Shown here: positions 34,909 through 45,600 of the stretch, one piece after another | How the letters are laid out: each line of letters opens with the position of its first letter | How positions within the stretch are numbered: position 1 is the first letter of the stretch | Source: Paracoccaceae bacterium | Lineage (GTDB): Bacteria > Pseudomonadota > Alphaproteobacteria > Rhodobacterales > Rhodobacteraceae | Assembly: GCA_007128135.1 (NCBI GenBank) | Contig: SKYA01000109.1 | Span: forward strand, 1 to 61,383 | Direction of reading: 5' to 3' | Length of the DNA: 61,383 bases | Translations under genes and position numbers: made by a program | Notes under the pieces: model-generated | Databases searched by the model: none | The model's input: only the letters and a program-made list of their open reading frames with translations | What the model was told of the DNA's origin: nothing

Positions 34909-36120
34909 CTAGCGCCCGCAGGCGCGTTGCACCAGATGACGCAGCCAGAAAAGCAGCAGCAACCCGCCAAGCGCAAGCACGAAAGTAACGCCCAGCGTCT
35001 GCGCAAGGCCCAACTTTTCAGCCCCCAGTGCGAAGGCGAAGGGAGCGGCGGCGGCACTGACATTGCGCAGCGCGGCAAGATGGCCAAGGCGGCGTCCGAT
35101 CCCCTCGGCCCCGAAAAGCGCCAGCGGCACTGCGCCGCGAACAATGCTTGTGAGCCCCTGACCCGCGCCGAACAGGATGGCGAATGCAAGTGCGAGCACA
35201 ACGCTGCCTTCGGCCACCGCGAGCGCGACAATGGCCAGCATCAGCGCCACGACCGAGATCAGGGCGACGCTGAGCGGGTGGTATTGCTGCCAGAGCGTTG
35301 CGTCGATCACCCGGACCAGAACCTGCGCGGGGCCCATTACCATGCCGACAAGATAGGCCCGCTCGTCCAGCCCCTGGGCCAGCAGAACAGGGACCAGGTG
35401 CACGCCGAAGGCCGCGATCACGATGGCGATCAGCGCAAAGCCCGCGCCCAGCGCCCAGAAGGCGCGCCGCGCATCCCGCCCGCCAAGAACGGGCCAGTCG
35501 GGGGCAGGGCGCCCCCGCAGGGCAGTTCCCGCTGCGGCCGCGCCCTGCCGGACGAGGCGTGCAAGCCAGCGGTGCAATGGCAGCGCGATTACCAGATGCA
35601 GCAATGCAAAGACGACGCAGGTGCCGCGCCAGCCAAGCAGGTCGATCAGAAAGGCGGTCAGCGGCCAGAACAGGGTCGAGGCAAAGCCCGCGATCAGCGT
35701 GAGCCGGGTGATGGCCCGGCGCGTGCCCTGGGGCACGCCTGCGGCCAGCGCAGCGAAGGCTGCATCATAGAGAACGAGAAAGCTGAAGGCCTGAAGCACG
35801 ATCACGAGCGCGCCATAGACAAGGACATTGGGCGCAAGACCCAGCCCGGCAAAGAGCATCGCGGTCAGGAAACTGCCCATCGCCATCACCTGCGCCGCGC
35901 CGAACCGGTCGAGCATGGAGCCCGCGAGACTGGCCACGCCGCCTCCCAGAAGCAGCCCGGTGGAGAACACCGCATAGAGCCATGTCTGAGAGACACCGAA
36001 TTCGGCGGCCACATGCGGCACGAAGATGGGGAAGGAATAGAAGATGGCGCCATAGCCGAGGATCTGCGTGACCCCCAGCGCGGCGACGTGCCGCATCCAA
36101 CCCTCTGAAATGCCGCGCAT
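34909..36120 (-). CDS. Major facilitator superfamily transporter
   Basis: A 403-residue inner-membrane transporter with 12 predicted helices. The loop between helices 2 and 3 carries SMLDRFGAAQVM, equivalent to the MFS motif A region. The substrate is unknown. The start MRGISEGW at 36120 is taken because the next conserved stretch (HVAALGVTQILGYGAIFYS) begins soon after; a frame reaching 36228 is less likely. It shares a junction with the DUF1489 gene. Confidence 0.88.
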   Translation of the reverse strand: MRGISEGWMRHVAALGVTQILGYGAIFYSFPIFVPHVAAEFGVSQTWLYAVFSTGLLLGGGVASLAGSMLDRFGAAQVMAMGSFLTAMLFAGLGLAPNVLVYGALVIVLQAFSFLVLYDAAFAALAAGVPQGTRRAITRLTLIAGFASTLFWPLTAFLIDLLGWRGTCVVFALLHLVIALPLHRWLARLVRQGAAAAGTALRGRPAPDWPVLGGRDARRAFWALGAGFALIAIVIAAFGVHLVPVLLAQGLDERAYLVGMVMGPAQVLVRVIDATLWQQYHPLSVALISVVALMLAIVALAVAEGSVVLALAFAILFGAGQGLTSIVRGAVPLALFGAEGIGRRLGHLAALRNVSAAAAPFAFALGAEKLGLAQTLGVTFVLALGGLLLLFWLRHLVQRACGR

Positions 36121-36245
36121 TGCTGCCCCGCCCTGTCCTGCGGCGCGATCGTAGCGGGTCAGGGTGGAAAGGCAAGCGTTGACCGAATGCGGCAGGGGGC
36201 TTATCTTGTAGGCTTTCGAATGCCTCACCCCAAAGGATGCGTTGC

Positions 36246-38510
36246 ATGAGCCGCTTTGCTGCCCCGATTGCAGAACAGATCTGGGACATGAAATACCGCC
36301 TCAAGGCAGCGGATGGCACGGCGAAGGACCTCAGCGTGGAGGACAGCTGGCGCCGCATCGCCCGGGCACTGGCGGCGGTCGAGGCCGAGCCGGAACTCTG
36401 GGAAGACAGGTTCTACGACGCGCTCGAGGATTTCCGTTTCCTGCCCGCAGGGCGGATCACGGCCGGGGCCGGCACCGAGCGCAATGTGACGCTGTTCAAC
36501 TGTTTCGTCATGGGCACCATCCCTGACAGCATGGGGGGCATCTTCGAGATGCTGAAAGAGGCCGCGCTGACCATGCAGCAAGGCGGTGGCATTGGTTATG
36601 ATTTCTCGACGATCCGGCCAAGGGGCGCGCCTGTGGCGGGGGTCGCGGCCGATGCGTCGGGGCCGATCTCGTTCATGGATGTGTGGGATGCGATGTGCCG
36701 CACGATCATGTCGGCCGGCTCGCGCCGGGGCGCGATGATGGCGACCATGCGCTGCGACCACCCCGATATCGAGGCGTTCATCTCGGCCAAGCAGGATGCC
36801 GCGCGGCTGCGCATGTTCAACCTCTCGGTGCTGGTGACCGATCCGTTCATGGCGGCCGTGCATGCCGACGGACCCTGGGATCTGGTCTTTGGCGAGCGCG
36901 TCTATCATACCGTGCAGGCGCGTGACCTCTGGAACCGGATCATGCGCGCGACCTATGATTATGCGGAACCCGGTGTCATCTTCATCGACCGGATCAATGC
37001 CGCGAACAACCTCGCCTATTGCGAGACGATTTCTGCCACCAATCCCTGTGGCGAGCAGCCGCTGCCACCCTACGGGGCCTGCCTGCTTGGGTCGATCAAC
37101 CTTGCGCGGCTGGTGCGCGACCCGTTCAGCGAGGACGCTGCGCTGGACATGGAGGCACTGGACCACCTTGTGGGCGTGGCCGTGCGGATGATGGACAACG
37201 TGGTCGATGCCAGCCGCTTTCCGCTGGAGGCGCAGGCGCACGAGGCGCGCGCCAAGCGCCGCATCGGGCTGGGCGTGACGGGGCTGGCGGATGCACTGAT
37301 CCTGATGGGGCTGCGCTACGGGTCGGAGGCGGCGGTCGCGCAGACAGAAGCGTGGATGAGGGCGATTGCGCGCGCGGCCTATCTGGCCAGTGTCGGGCTT
37401 GCGCGGGAAAAGGGCCCTTTTCCCTTGTTCGACGCTGATGCCTTCCTCGCCTCCGGAACGATGCGGCGGATGGATGAGGATGTACGCGCGGCGATCCGCG
37501 AACACGGCATCCGCAATGCCCTGCTGACCTCGATCGCGCCAACGGGCACGATCAGCCTCTACGCGGGCAATGTCAGTTCCGGGATCGAGCCGGTCTTTGC
37601 CTTTGAATACAAACGCAAGGTGTTGCAGAAGGACGGAAGCCGCACCGAGGAAACGGTCGAGGATTACGCAGTGCGGCTCTGGCGCGAGATCCATGGCAAT
37701 GCGCCCCTGCCCGATTGTTTCGTGTCTGCCCAGACGCTTGCGCCGATGGACCATGTGCGCATGCAGGCAGCGGCGCAGAAATGGGTGGACAGTTCCATCT
37801 CCAAGACCATCAACTGCCCCGAGGATATCAGCTTCGACGATTTCAAGGATGTCTATCTCGCGGCCTGGGACATGGGCTGCAAGGGCTGCACCACCTACCG
37901 GCCCAATGCCGTGACGGGGTCGGTGCTCTCGGTCTCCGAGGCGAGCGAGGCCGCGCCCGAGGTCGAAACCGGTGCGGATGTGGTCTATCTCTCGACCCCG
38001 TTCGACCGGCCCGAGGCGCTGGAAGGCCATACCTACAAGCTGAAATGGCCCGGCTCGGAACATGCGATCTATGTCACCATTAACGACACGATCATTAACG
38101 GCCACCGCCGCCCCTTCGAGATCTTCATAAATTCCAAGAACATGGAACATTTCGCCTGGACGGTCGCACTGACGCGGATGATCTCGGCGGTGTTCCGGCG
38201 CGGGGGCGATGTGTCTTTCGTCGTCGAGGAACTCAAGGCCGTGTTCGACCCGCGCGGCGGAGCCTGGGTCGAGGGCCGCTACATACCCTCGATTCTCGCT
38301 GCCATCGGCGGCGTGATCGAGCAGCATCTGGTACGGATCGGCTTTATCGCGGGCGAGGGGCTGGGGCTGAAATCCGACCCCAGGGCGCTGCGCATGGCCG
38401 TGGGCGAGGGGCCGCGCGGAGCGGCCTGCCCGGCCTGTTCGGCCTATGAGATGGTGATGATCGAGGGCTGCATGACCTGCCGCGCCTGTGGCCATTCCAA
38501 ATGTGGCTGA
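36246..38510 (+). CDS. nrdJ: Class II (adenosylcobalamin-dependent) ribonucleotide reductase
   Basis: Makes deoxyribonucleotides using a B12-generated thiyl radical, with or without oxygen. The 754-residue protein has GRITAGAGTERNVTLFNCFV, NPCGEQPLPPYGACLLGSINL with active-site cysteines, APTGTISLYAGN-type phosphate loops and a C-terminal cysteine cluster (CPACSAYEM, CMTCRACGHSKCG) that re-reduces the active site or binds zinc. AAGGA at 36232-36236 sets the ATG at 36246. Its stop overlaps the start region of the following OxyR gene. Confidence 0.95.
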   Translation: MSRFAAPIAEQIWDMKYRLKAADGTAKDLSVEDSWRRIARALAAVEAEPELWEDRFYDALEDFRFLPAGRITAGAGTERNVTLFNCFVMGTIPDSMGGIFEMLKEAALTMQQGGGIGYDFSTIRPRGAPVAGVAADASGPISFMDVWDAMCRTIMSAGSRRGAMMATMRCDHPDIEAFISAKQDAARLRMFNLSVLVTDPFMAAVHADGPWDLVFGERVYHTVQARDLWNRIMRATYDYAEPGVIFIDRINAANNLAYCETISATNPCGEQPLPPYGACLLGSINLARLVRDPFSEDAALDMEALDHLVGVAVRMMDNVVDASRFPLEAQAHEARAKRRIGLGVTGLADALILMGLRYGSEAAVAQTEAWMRAIARAAYLASVGLAREKGPFPLFDADAFLASGTMRRMDEDVRAAIREHGIRNALLTSIAPTGTISLYAGNVSSGIEPVFAFEYKRKVLQKDGSRTEETVEDYAVRLWREIHGNAPLPDCFVSAQTLAPMDHVRMQAAAQKWVDSSISKTINCPEDISFDDFKDVYLAAWDMGCKGCTTYRPNAVTGSVLSVSEASEAAPEVETGADVVYLSTPFDRPEALEGHTYKLKWPGSEHAIYVTINDTIINGHRRPFEIFINSKNMEHFAWTVALTRMISAVFRRGGDVSFVVEELKAVFDPRGGAWVEGRYIPSILAAIGGVIEQHLVRIGFIAGEGLGLKSDPRALRMAVGEGPRGAACPACSAYEMVMIEGCMTCRACGHSKCG

Positions 38511-39465
38511 ACGCTTCTTGAAGATCACGCTCAAGCAACTGGCCTATTTTCGCGCGCTGGCCGAAGCGCGGAATTTTGGTCGCGCGGCCGATGCCGTGAA
38601 CGTCACACAGCCCGCCTTGTCTATGCAGATCAAGGAATTGGAGGGCATTCTTGGAGTAACGCTTGTCGAACGATTGCCCCGCGACATCCGCCTGACGCCT
38701 GCGGGGCGGGCCGTGCTGACCCGCGCCGAGCGGGTGCTGGCGGAAGCGGCGGAGCTTGAGGCAAGTGCGCGCCAGCAGGCGCTGGGATCGGCGCTGCATC
38801 TGGGCATGATCCCGACAGTTGCCCCCTATCTGCTGGGCGGGCTGCTCGCGCGGCTGCGCGCCGCCGACATCACCCGCGAATTGCGCCTGCGCGAGGCACT
38901 GACGGCCGACCTGCTCTTGGGGCTGCGCGAGGGGCGGCTTGACGCCATCGTGCTGGCCGACCCGCCACCCGCGCCCGACCTGATCCGCCTGCCGCTGATC
39001 TCGGACCGGTTCCTGCTGGCTGGCTCCAGCGCACGCCTGCAGGCCATGGGGGAAGGGGCTGATGCGCTGCGCCCGCGCGCCCTCAACCCCGAGCATCTGC
39101 TGCTGCTTGATGACGGGCATTGCCTGGCCGATCAGGCGCTGGAAGTCTGCGCGCTCGACCGTCGCCAGACCCGGCTGGATCTGGGCGCATCGACCCTCAG
39201 CACGCTTTGCGGACTGGTGGCGCAGGGGTTCGGGCTGACTTTCCTGCCGGAGATCGCCGTGCCCTCGGAACTCTCCGGCGCGCCCGGCATCCATCTGCGC
39301 CGCTTCGCGACCCCCGAACCGGCGCGCGAACTGGTGCTGGTGCGGCGCGCCAGCAGCGACGGGGGTGCCTGGGTGGAGGATCTGCACGCGCATCTGATGG
39401 CCGTGGGTCAGGATGTGCTGGCGCGGGCGCGCGCGCGCGTGCCCCCCGAGGCATCCCTGCCATGA
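38503..39465 (+). CDS. oxyR: OxyR-type LysR-family peroxide sensor
   Basis: A LysR regulator of about 320 residues. The helix-turn-helix is FGRAADAVNVTQPALSMQIK. The effector domain has DDGHCLADQALEVC, matching the redox cysteine pair of OxyR with the same nine-residue spacing as in E. coli (Cys199/Cys208). It would therefore sense hydrogen peroxide. The start is unclear: GTG 38488, GTG 38503 and TTG 38518 are in frame and none has a good binding site. TTG 38518 aligns best with known OxyR N termini. It overlaps or abuts nrdJ. Confidence 0.9.
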   Translation: MAERFLKITLKQLAYFRALAEARNFGRAADAVNVTQPALSMQIKELEGILGVTLVERLPRDIRLTPAGRAVLTRAERVLAEAAELEASARQQALGSALHLGMIPTVAPYLLGGLLARLRAADITRELRLREALTADLLLGLREGRLDAIVLADPPPAPDLIRLPLISDRFLLAGSSARLQAMGEGADALRPRALNPEHLLLLDDGHCLADQALEVCALDRRQTRLDLGASTLSTLCGLVAQGFGLTFLPEIAVPSELSGAPGIHLRRFATPEPARELVLVRRASSDGGAWVEDLHAHLMAVGQDVLARARARVPPEASLP

Positions 39466-39560
39466 CACCTGCGCATGACGGCCTTGCCGCTACGGCGTTG
39501 TTTTTCCCGCGCAACCGGGCTATGTCCAGCGCAAGCCGGCATCCTTGAGGAGGGGGTATC

Positions 39561-40511
39561 ATGCGTGACCTGAAACTGCCCGAACAGCGACACCCCGAAA
39601 AGGCGCATCGCCCCACGCAGGCACAGCCGAAAAAGCCCGACTGGATCCGCGTCAAGGCCCCTGGCGGCAAGGGCTATGCCGAAACGCACCGCATCATGCG
39701 CGAGCACAAGCTGACCACCGTCTGCGAAGAGGCGGGCTGCCCCAATGTCGGCGAATGCTGGAGCCAGGGCCACGCCACCATGATGATCATGGGCGAAATC
39801 TGCACCCGCGGCTGCACGTTCTGCAATGTCGCGACCGGCCGCCCCGAGACGCTGGACGCCTTCGAGCCGGGCCGCGTGGCCCATGCGGTCGAGAAGCTGG
39901 GCCTGAAGCATGTCGTCATCACCTCGGTGGACCGGGATGATCTGGACGATGGCGGGGCCGAGCATTTCGCGCAGACCATCCGTGCCGTGCGCCACCGTGC
40001 GCCCGATACGACCATCGAGATCCTGACTCCCGATTTCCTGAAATGCCCGCCTTCGGCACTGGAAGCCGTCGTGGCGGCGCGCCCGGACGTGTTCAACCAC
40101 AATCTGGAAACGGTGCCGGGGCTTTATCCCGAAGTGCGCCCCGGCGCGCGCTATTTCCATTCGCTGCGGCTGCTGCAGCGGGTCAAGGAACTGGACCCCA
40201 CGATGTTCACCAAATCGGGCATCATGGTGGGCCTTGGCGAAGATCGGCAGGGTGTGCTGCAGGTGATGGATGACATGCGCGCGGCAGATGTCGATTTCAT
40301 CACCATCGGCCAATACCTGCAGCCGACCCCTCGCCACCACCGGGTGGACCGGTTCGTAACGCCCGAGGAGTTCAGGGCCTATGAGAAGGCCGCGCTTGGC
40401 AAGGGGTTCCTGATGGTCTCGGCCACGCCGCTCACGCGCTCGAGCTATCATGCGGGCGATGATTTCGCGCGGCTGCGCGCGGCGCGGCTGGCGAAGCTGG
40501 CGGGGGCCTGA
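39561..40511 (+). CDS. lipA: Lipoyl synthase
   Basis: A radical-SAM enzyme that inserts two sulfurs into octanoyl groups on 2-oxoacid dehydrogenases and GcvH. The 316-residue protein has the auxiliary-cluster cysteines in [12 protein letters not shown] (about residues 55-66), the radical-SAM motif CTRGCTFC (about 81-88) and the C-terminal serine ligand in [13 protein letters not shown] precedes the ATG. Confidence 0.97.
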   Translation: MRDLKLPEQRHPEKAHRPTQAQPKKPDWIRVKAPGGKGYAETHRIMREHKLTTVCEEAGCPNVGECWSQGHATMMIMGEICTRGCTFCNVATGRPETLDAFEPGRVAHAVEKLGLKHVVITSVDRDDLDDGGAEHFAQTIRAVRHRAPDTTIEILTPDFLKCPPSALEAVVAARPDVFNHNLETVPGLYPEVRPGARYFHSLRLLQRVKELDPTMFTKSGIMVGLGEDRQGVLQVMDDMRAADVDFITIGQYLQPTPRHHRVDRFVTPEEFRAYEKAALGKGFLMVSATPLTRSSYHAGDDFARLRAARLAKLAGA

Positions 40512-40546
40512 TCCGCAGGTGACGCGCAGGGCCGCGAGGGCGGAAG

Positions 40547-40583
40547 CCTCCGGCGGGAGTATTTGGGGCAAGATGAAAGCGGG
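40547..40583 (+). repeat. Short intergenic repeat (TATTT-N4-CAAGATGAAAG type), copy 3
   Basis: GGGAGTATTTGGGGCAAGATGAAAGCGGG lies between lipA and gph. It matches the copies at 9184-9220 and 34371-34393. The ATG inside it is in frame with gph, which can mislead start prediction. Confidence 0.55.
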
Positions 40584-40632
40584 ACCGGAAGAGCTGTCTG
40601 AGGCGGGGCGTGCGGGCTCTGGTGGGACGGAG

Positions 40633-41295
40633 TTGCGTGCAATCGTGTTCGATCTGGACGGCACGCTGATCGACTCGGCCCCGGATATCTGGCATGCGGC
40701 CAATGCCGTCCTGCGCGAGGCGGGATTGCCCGAGGTGAGTTTCGAACAGTCGCGCGGTTTCATCGGGCGCGGGGCGCGCATCTTTGTCGAGCGGATGGAG
40801 CGGGCCGTTGCGGGCGCGAACGCGGCGGTGCGGACCGACCATCTGCACGCGCGCTTCCTGCATTTCTACGAGCGCGCCCATGACGGCACGCGGGTCTATC
40901 CGCATGTGCCCGAAATGCTGGCAGAGTTGCAGGGCCGGGGTCTGGCGCTGGGACTGTGCACCAACAAGCCGATGGGCCCGGCGCGTGCCGTGCTGGCGCA
41001 TCTGGGCTGGGAGGGGCTGTTCGCGTCGGTCATCGGCGGGGATTCGCTGCCGGTCGCCAAGCCCGATCCCGCACCATTGCTTACCGTGCTGGCCGCAATG
41101 TGCTGTGCGCCGGCAGAAGCGATCTATATCGGCGACAGCGAGACGGATGCCGAAACCGCCGCGCGCGCGGGGCTGCGCTTCGGTCTGTTCACCGAGGGTT
41201 ATCGCAAGGGCTCTGTGGCGGCGCTTGCACCGGATTTCCATTTCAGTGACTACCGGGACCTGCCCCATGCGATGACGCGGATGCGGGCTGCATGA
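40633..41295 (+). CDS. gph: Phosphoglycolate phosphatase (HAD family)
   Basis: Removes phosphate from 2-phosphoglycolate, arising from DNA repair or photorespiration. From TTG 40633 the protein has 220 residues and begins RAIVFDLDGTLIDS, the HAD nucleophile motif. CTNKP is motif II, the lysine in VAKPDP is motif III and YIGDSETDAETA is motif IV. I prefer this TTG to the ATG at 40573, because that ATG lies in an intergenic repeat and relatives start one residue before the HAD strand. It overlaps the next gene by four bases. Confidence 0.9.
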   Translation: MRAIVFDLDGTLIDSAPDIWHAANAVLREAGLPEVSFEQSRGFIGRGARIFVERMERAVAGANAAVRTDHLHARFLHFYERAHDGTRVYPHVPEMLAELQGRGLALGLCTNKPMGPARAVLAHLGWEGLFASVIGGDSLPVAKPDPAPLLTVLAAMCCAPAEAIYIGDSETDAETAARAGLRFGLFTEGYRKGSVAALAPDFHFSDYRDLPHAMTRMRAA

Positions 41296-42284
41296 GCACC
41301 GCGCGACGCCGCCTGCCGCCCCCGCTCAGGCTCCCGGCTCCGGGCTTCGGGCGGCGCACGCCGCCTGCGCTGTTCACACCCGTGATGGGGCTGTTCGGCC
41401 TTGGGCTGGCCTGGCGCAGCGCCGGGTCGGCCTATGGTGCGCTGGAGGGGCTGGGGGATCTGATCCTCGGCGCGGCGACGCTGCTGCTGGCTGGCGTGCT
41501 GGTGGCCTGGCTGGCCAAGCCGCTACGGCGCGTGGCCGTGATCGGCGAGGAGTTGCGCGTGCTGCCGGGGCGGACCGGGCTTGCAGCGGCAAGCCTGTCA
41601 CTGATGCTGGCGGCCGCGGCGATGGCGCCACTGGCGCCGCGGGCGGCATCCGTGCTGGCGTTTCTTGCCCTGACCGTGCATGTGGCGCTGGTGGTTTTCT
41701 TCGTGCGCGTGTTGCGACAGGGGCCACCCGAGGGGCGCGTGGTCTCGCCGGTATTTCATCTGGTCTTCGTGGGGTTCATCATCGGGGGACTCGTGGCAAA
41801 TGCGCTGGGGTATTCCTTTCTTGCCCGGTGGCTTGTCTGGCTGATGCTGGTGCCGGCGGGGGTGATCTATGGACTCTCGGCGCGCCAGCTCGTGGCAGGA
41901 TTGCCACCGGCCCCGCTGCGCCCGCTGCTGGCGATCCATCTTTCGCCGCTGTGCCTGCTGGCGCTTGTCGCGCATGGTGCGGGCATGGTGGCGCAAGCCC
42001 AGGTCCTTGCAGCACTCGCGGCGGTGGTGTTTGCGATGTTTCTGGTGTCGGGGCGCTGGCTGGTGGCTGGCGGGTTCACTCCGCTCTGGGGGGCCTTCAC
42101 CTTTCCGCTGGCGGCCTTTGCAGGCGTACTTGTCACCCTCTCCGGCGGGCAGGGCGTGATGGGGGCCGCAGCAGCGGTCGTACTGGGGTTGGCGACAGTG
42201 GCCACCGGCGTGATCGCCTGGCGCATCTTCAGGCTCTGGCCGGGAGGCCGCCTCGCGGCAAGGACCAACGCGGCCGAGGCTTAG
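41292..42284 (+). CDS. TDT/SLAC1-family membrane transporter
   Basis: A 330-residue protein with about ten predicted membrane helices. The opening RRTPPALFTPVMGLFGLGLAWR and the overall layout match the tellurite-resistance/dicarboxylate transporter family, which includes TehA and the plant anion channel SLAC1. The substrate is probably an anion but is not known. ATGA overlap with gph implies translational coupling. Confidence 0.8.
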   Translation: MSTARRRLPPPLRLPAPGFGRRTPPALFTPVMGLFGLGLAWRSAGSAYGALEGLGDLILGAATLLLAGVLVAWLAKPLRRVAVIGEELRVLPGRTGLAAASLSLMLAAAAMAPLAPRAASVLAFLALTVHVALVVFFVRVLRQGPPEGRVVSPVFHLVFVGFIIGGLVANALGYSFLARWLVWLMLVPAGVIYGLSARQLVAGLPPAPLRPLLAIHLSPLCLLALVAHGAGMVAQAQVLAALAAVVFAMFLVSGRWLVAGGFTPLWGAFTFPLAAFAGVLVTLSGGQGVMGAAAAVVLGLATVATGVIAWRIFRLWPGGRLAARTNAAEA

Positions 42285-42341
42285 GGCTTTTCATTTCCCG
42301 CATGGCATGAAAGAGACCCCTGCCAAGCGGTTCAGCCATAA

Positions 42342-43802
<1,461 letters not shown>

Positions 43803-43805
43803 AGC

Positions 43806-44585
43806 ATGTTTGACAGGCTGAGCAGCGCCACGCTGCTCGCTGATCCGGCCACGCTTGCGGCAATGGTCGTGGCGGTGGTGCTGGTGGGCCTGTCCAAGGG
43901 CGGGCTTGGCGGTGCCTTCGCGCTGATGGGGGTTCCGATCCTGTCGCTGGTCATGCCTCCCCTGCAGGCCGCTGCCCTGATGCTGCCTGTCCTGCTGATG
44001 ATGGATGCGGTCAGCCTCTGGACGTGGCGCGGCTGGTTCGACCGCGCTACCCTGGTGCATCTCTTTCCCGGCGCGATGCTGGGCATCGTGATCGGTGCGC
44101 TGACGGCAGCGGTGACGTCGGAAGCTGCGGTGAGGCTGCTGGTCGGGCTGGTCGCCCTCGGGTTTGTTGCCCGGATGGTGCTGGCGCGCGGCGGTGGCAA
44201 GCCACGGGGCCAGAGCCACTGGCGCGGCGGCTTCTGGGGCGCGGCGGCGGGCTTCACCAGTTTCGTGGCCCATGCCGGAGGGCCGCCCTTTCAGGTCTAT
44301 GTGCTGCCGCTGCGCTTCGACCCGCGTATCTTCACCGGCACCAGTGTGATCTTCTTCGCTGTCATCAATGTGGTGAAGGTTCTGCCCTATGCCGCGCTTG
44401 GACAGTTCGACCGCACGATCCTCCTCACGGCCATGGTGATGCTGCCCCTGGCGGTTCTGGCCACGCTTCTTGGCGCCTTGATCGTCAAGCGGATGCGGGC
44501 CGCGGTGTTCTATCCCTTCATGTATGCAATGATCGCGCTGGTCGGGCTGCGCCTGATCTGGGACGGCGCACGGGGGATCCTGTAG
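43806..44585 (+). CDS. TSUP (TauE/SafE) family permease
   Basis: A 259-residue inner-membrane protein with eight predicted helices and the duplicated TSUP motifs GLSKGGLGG (about residues 28-36) and FVAHAGGPPFQVYVLPL (about 155-171). Family members export sulfite, sulfoacetate or other small anions. It is closely coupled to guaB, with a three-base gap. Its stop codon is part of a GTAG-headed palindromic element. Confidence 0.88.
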   Translation: MFDRLSSATLLADPATLAAMVVAVVLVGLSKGGLGGAFALMGVPILSLVMPPLQAAALMLPVLLMMDAVSLWTWRGWFDRATLVHLFPGAMLGIVIGALTAAVTSEAAVRLLVGLVALGFVARMVLARGGGKPRGQSHWRGGFWGAAAGFTSFVAHAGGPPFQVYVLPLRFDPRIFTGTSVIFFAVINVVKVLPYAALGQFDRTILLTAMVMLPLAVLATLLGALIVKRMRAAVFYPFMYAMIALVGLRLIWDGARGIL

Positions 44586-44626
44586 GGTGGGTGGTTCTGC
44601 CCCGCAAGGGGCAGGTTCACCCACCC
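44582..44626. repeat. REP-like extragenic palindrome, copy 1
   Basis: GTAG (44582-44585) heads a nested palindrome. The outer arms are GGGTGGGTG (44585-44593) and CACCCACCC (44618-44626). The inner arms are CTGCCCC (44597-44603) and GGGGCAG (44608-44614) around GCAA. A related element lies at 52796-52820. A GTAG head is typical of REP elements mobilised by RAYT transposases. It could also end transcription of the TSUP gene. Confidence 0.6.
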
Positions 44627-44646
44627 GGGACACGCAGACCACTGTT

Positions 44647-45600
44647 TCACCGAAGCCCGGCGCGCGCGGCCGTGCGCTCCACGGCCGCGACCACGTCTTC
44701 CGGGCGGGCATGATGCGGCATGTGCCCGACACCGTCCAGCCGGGTCAATCGCGCGCTTTCGACATCCTTCACCAGCCGCTCGGCATGATAGCGCAACCCG
44801 ACTGTCACATCCTCGCTGCCATGCACGACCTCTATCGGCAGGCTCAACGCAGGATAGCCCGGCGCCATGGCCTCGACATGGGCGCGCAGGCTGTTCACCT
44901 GCCGCGCGTTCAGTGTCAGTTGTCCGACGCGCATGGTCAAATCATACCCCAGATGGTCGAGATAGCCCTCGGGCACCGGATCGGGCGCAAACACGCCAGC
45001 CAGCGTGCGCTCAACCGACTCACGCGGCGCGATGCGCGCCACCGCCGGCAGCACCAGGGTCTGCCCCAGCCACGAGGCGGTCAGGCGATACCACAGCCCA
45101 AGTTCGCCCGGCCATGGATGCGTGGCCGGTGCGAGCAGCGTCATGCCGGCCAGATCATCGCCCGCGCGCAGCGCCCAGGCCATGGCGACGGCGCCGCCAT
45201 AGGAATGGCCCAGCAGGATGGGTCGCACGACCCCCAGCGCGGCGGCAGCCGCGCGCAGGATATCGGCCTGTTCCACCGGGCTCTCCAGCCCGTCGAACGC
45301 TTCCGAGAAGCCAAAGCCGGGCCGGTCGAAGGCGATGACGCGGAACTCTCCGGCAAGGCGGTCGATCAGCTCGAAGCTGAAATCGCGGGCATTTCCGTTC
45401 GCACCATGGATCATCACCAGATCCGGACCCTGCCCGCGCACGATGGCGTGGACCTGACCCCCTTGCAGGCTGACAAATGCCCCTTCGGGCCGGGTTTGCG
45501 CGTGCGCCATGGTGGTCTTCTCCAGCCCTGCGGCACAGGCTGCCAGCAGCGCGATCAGGGCAAGCCCTGCAAGTCTATTGGCCGATCTGCGCAAGGTCAT
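44647..45600 (-). CDS. Alpha/beta-hydrolase lipoprotein
   Basis: A 317-residue protein with a lipoprotein signal (LLAAC, lipid cysteine at residue 22) and an alpha/beta-hydrolase domain. The oxyanion loop is HGANGN, the nucleophile elbow GHSYGG and the catalytic histidine lies in GVGHMPHH. The substrate is unknown. Its start at 45600 overlaps the end of metA by 26 bases, so it is coupled to metA. Longer frames without a leader exist upstream but are less likely. Confidence 0.85.
   Translation of the reverse strand: MTLRRSANRLAGLALIALLAACAAGLEKTTMAHAQTRPEGAFVSLQGGQVHAIVRGQGPDLVMIHGANGNARDFSFELIDRLAGEFRVIAFDRPGFGFSEAFDGLESPVEQADILRAAAAALGVVRPILLGHSYGGAVAMAWALRAGDDLAGMTLLAPATHPWPGELGLWYRLTASWLGQTLVLPAVARIAPRESVERTLAGVFAPDPVPEGYLDHLGYDLTMRVGQLTLNARQVNSLRAHVEAMAPGYPALSLPIEVVHGSEDVTVGLRYHAERLVKDVESARLTRLDGVGHMPHHARPEDVVAAVERTAARAGLR

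Noticed and set aside
40573-40632. ATG 40573 as the gph start
   Set aside because: It lies in an intergenic repeat copy and would add about 20 residues before the HAD strand; TTG 40633 fits relatives better.
41096-41300. Possible CRISPR, phage or IS sequences anywhere in the window
   Set aside because: Scanning found no regular spaced repeats, transposase or integrase motifs, or terminal inverted repeats flanking a gene; the only repeats are the short intergenic ones listed.
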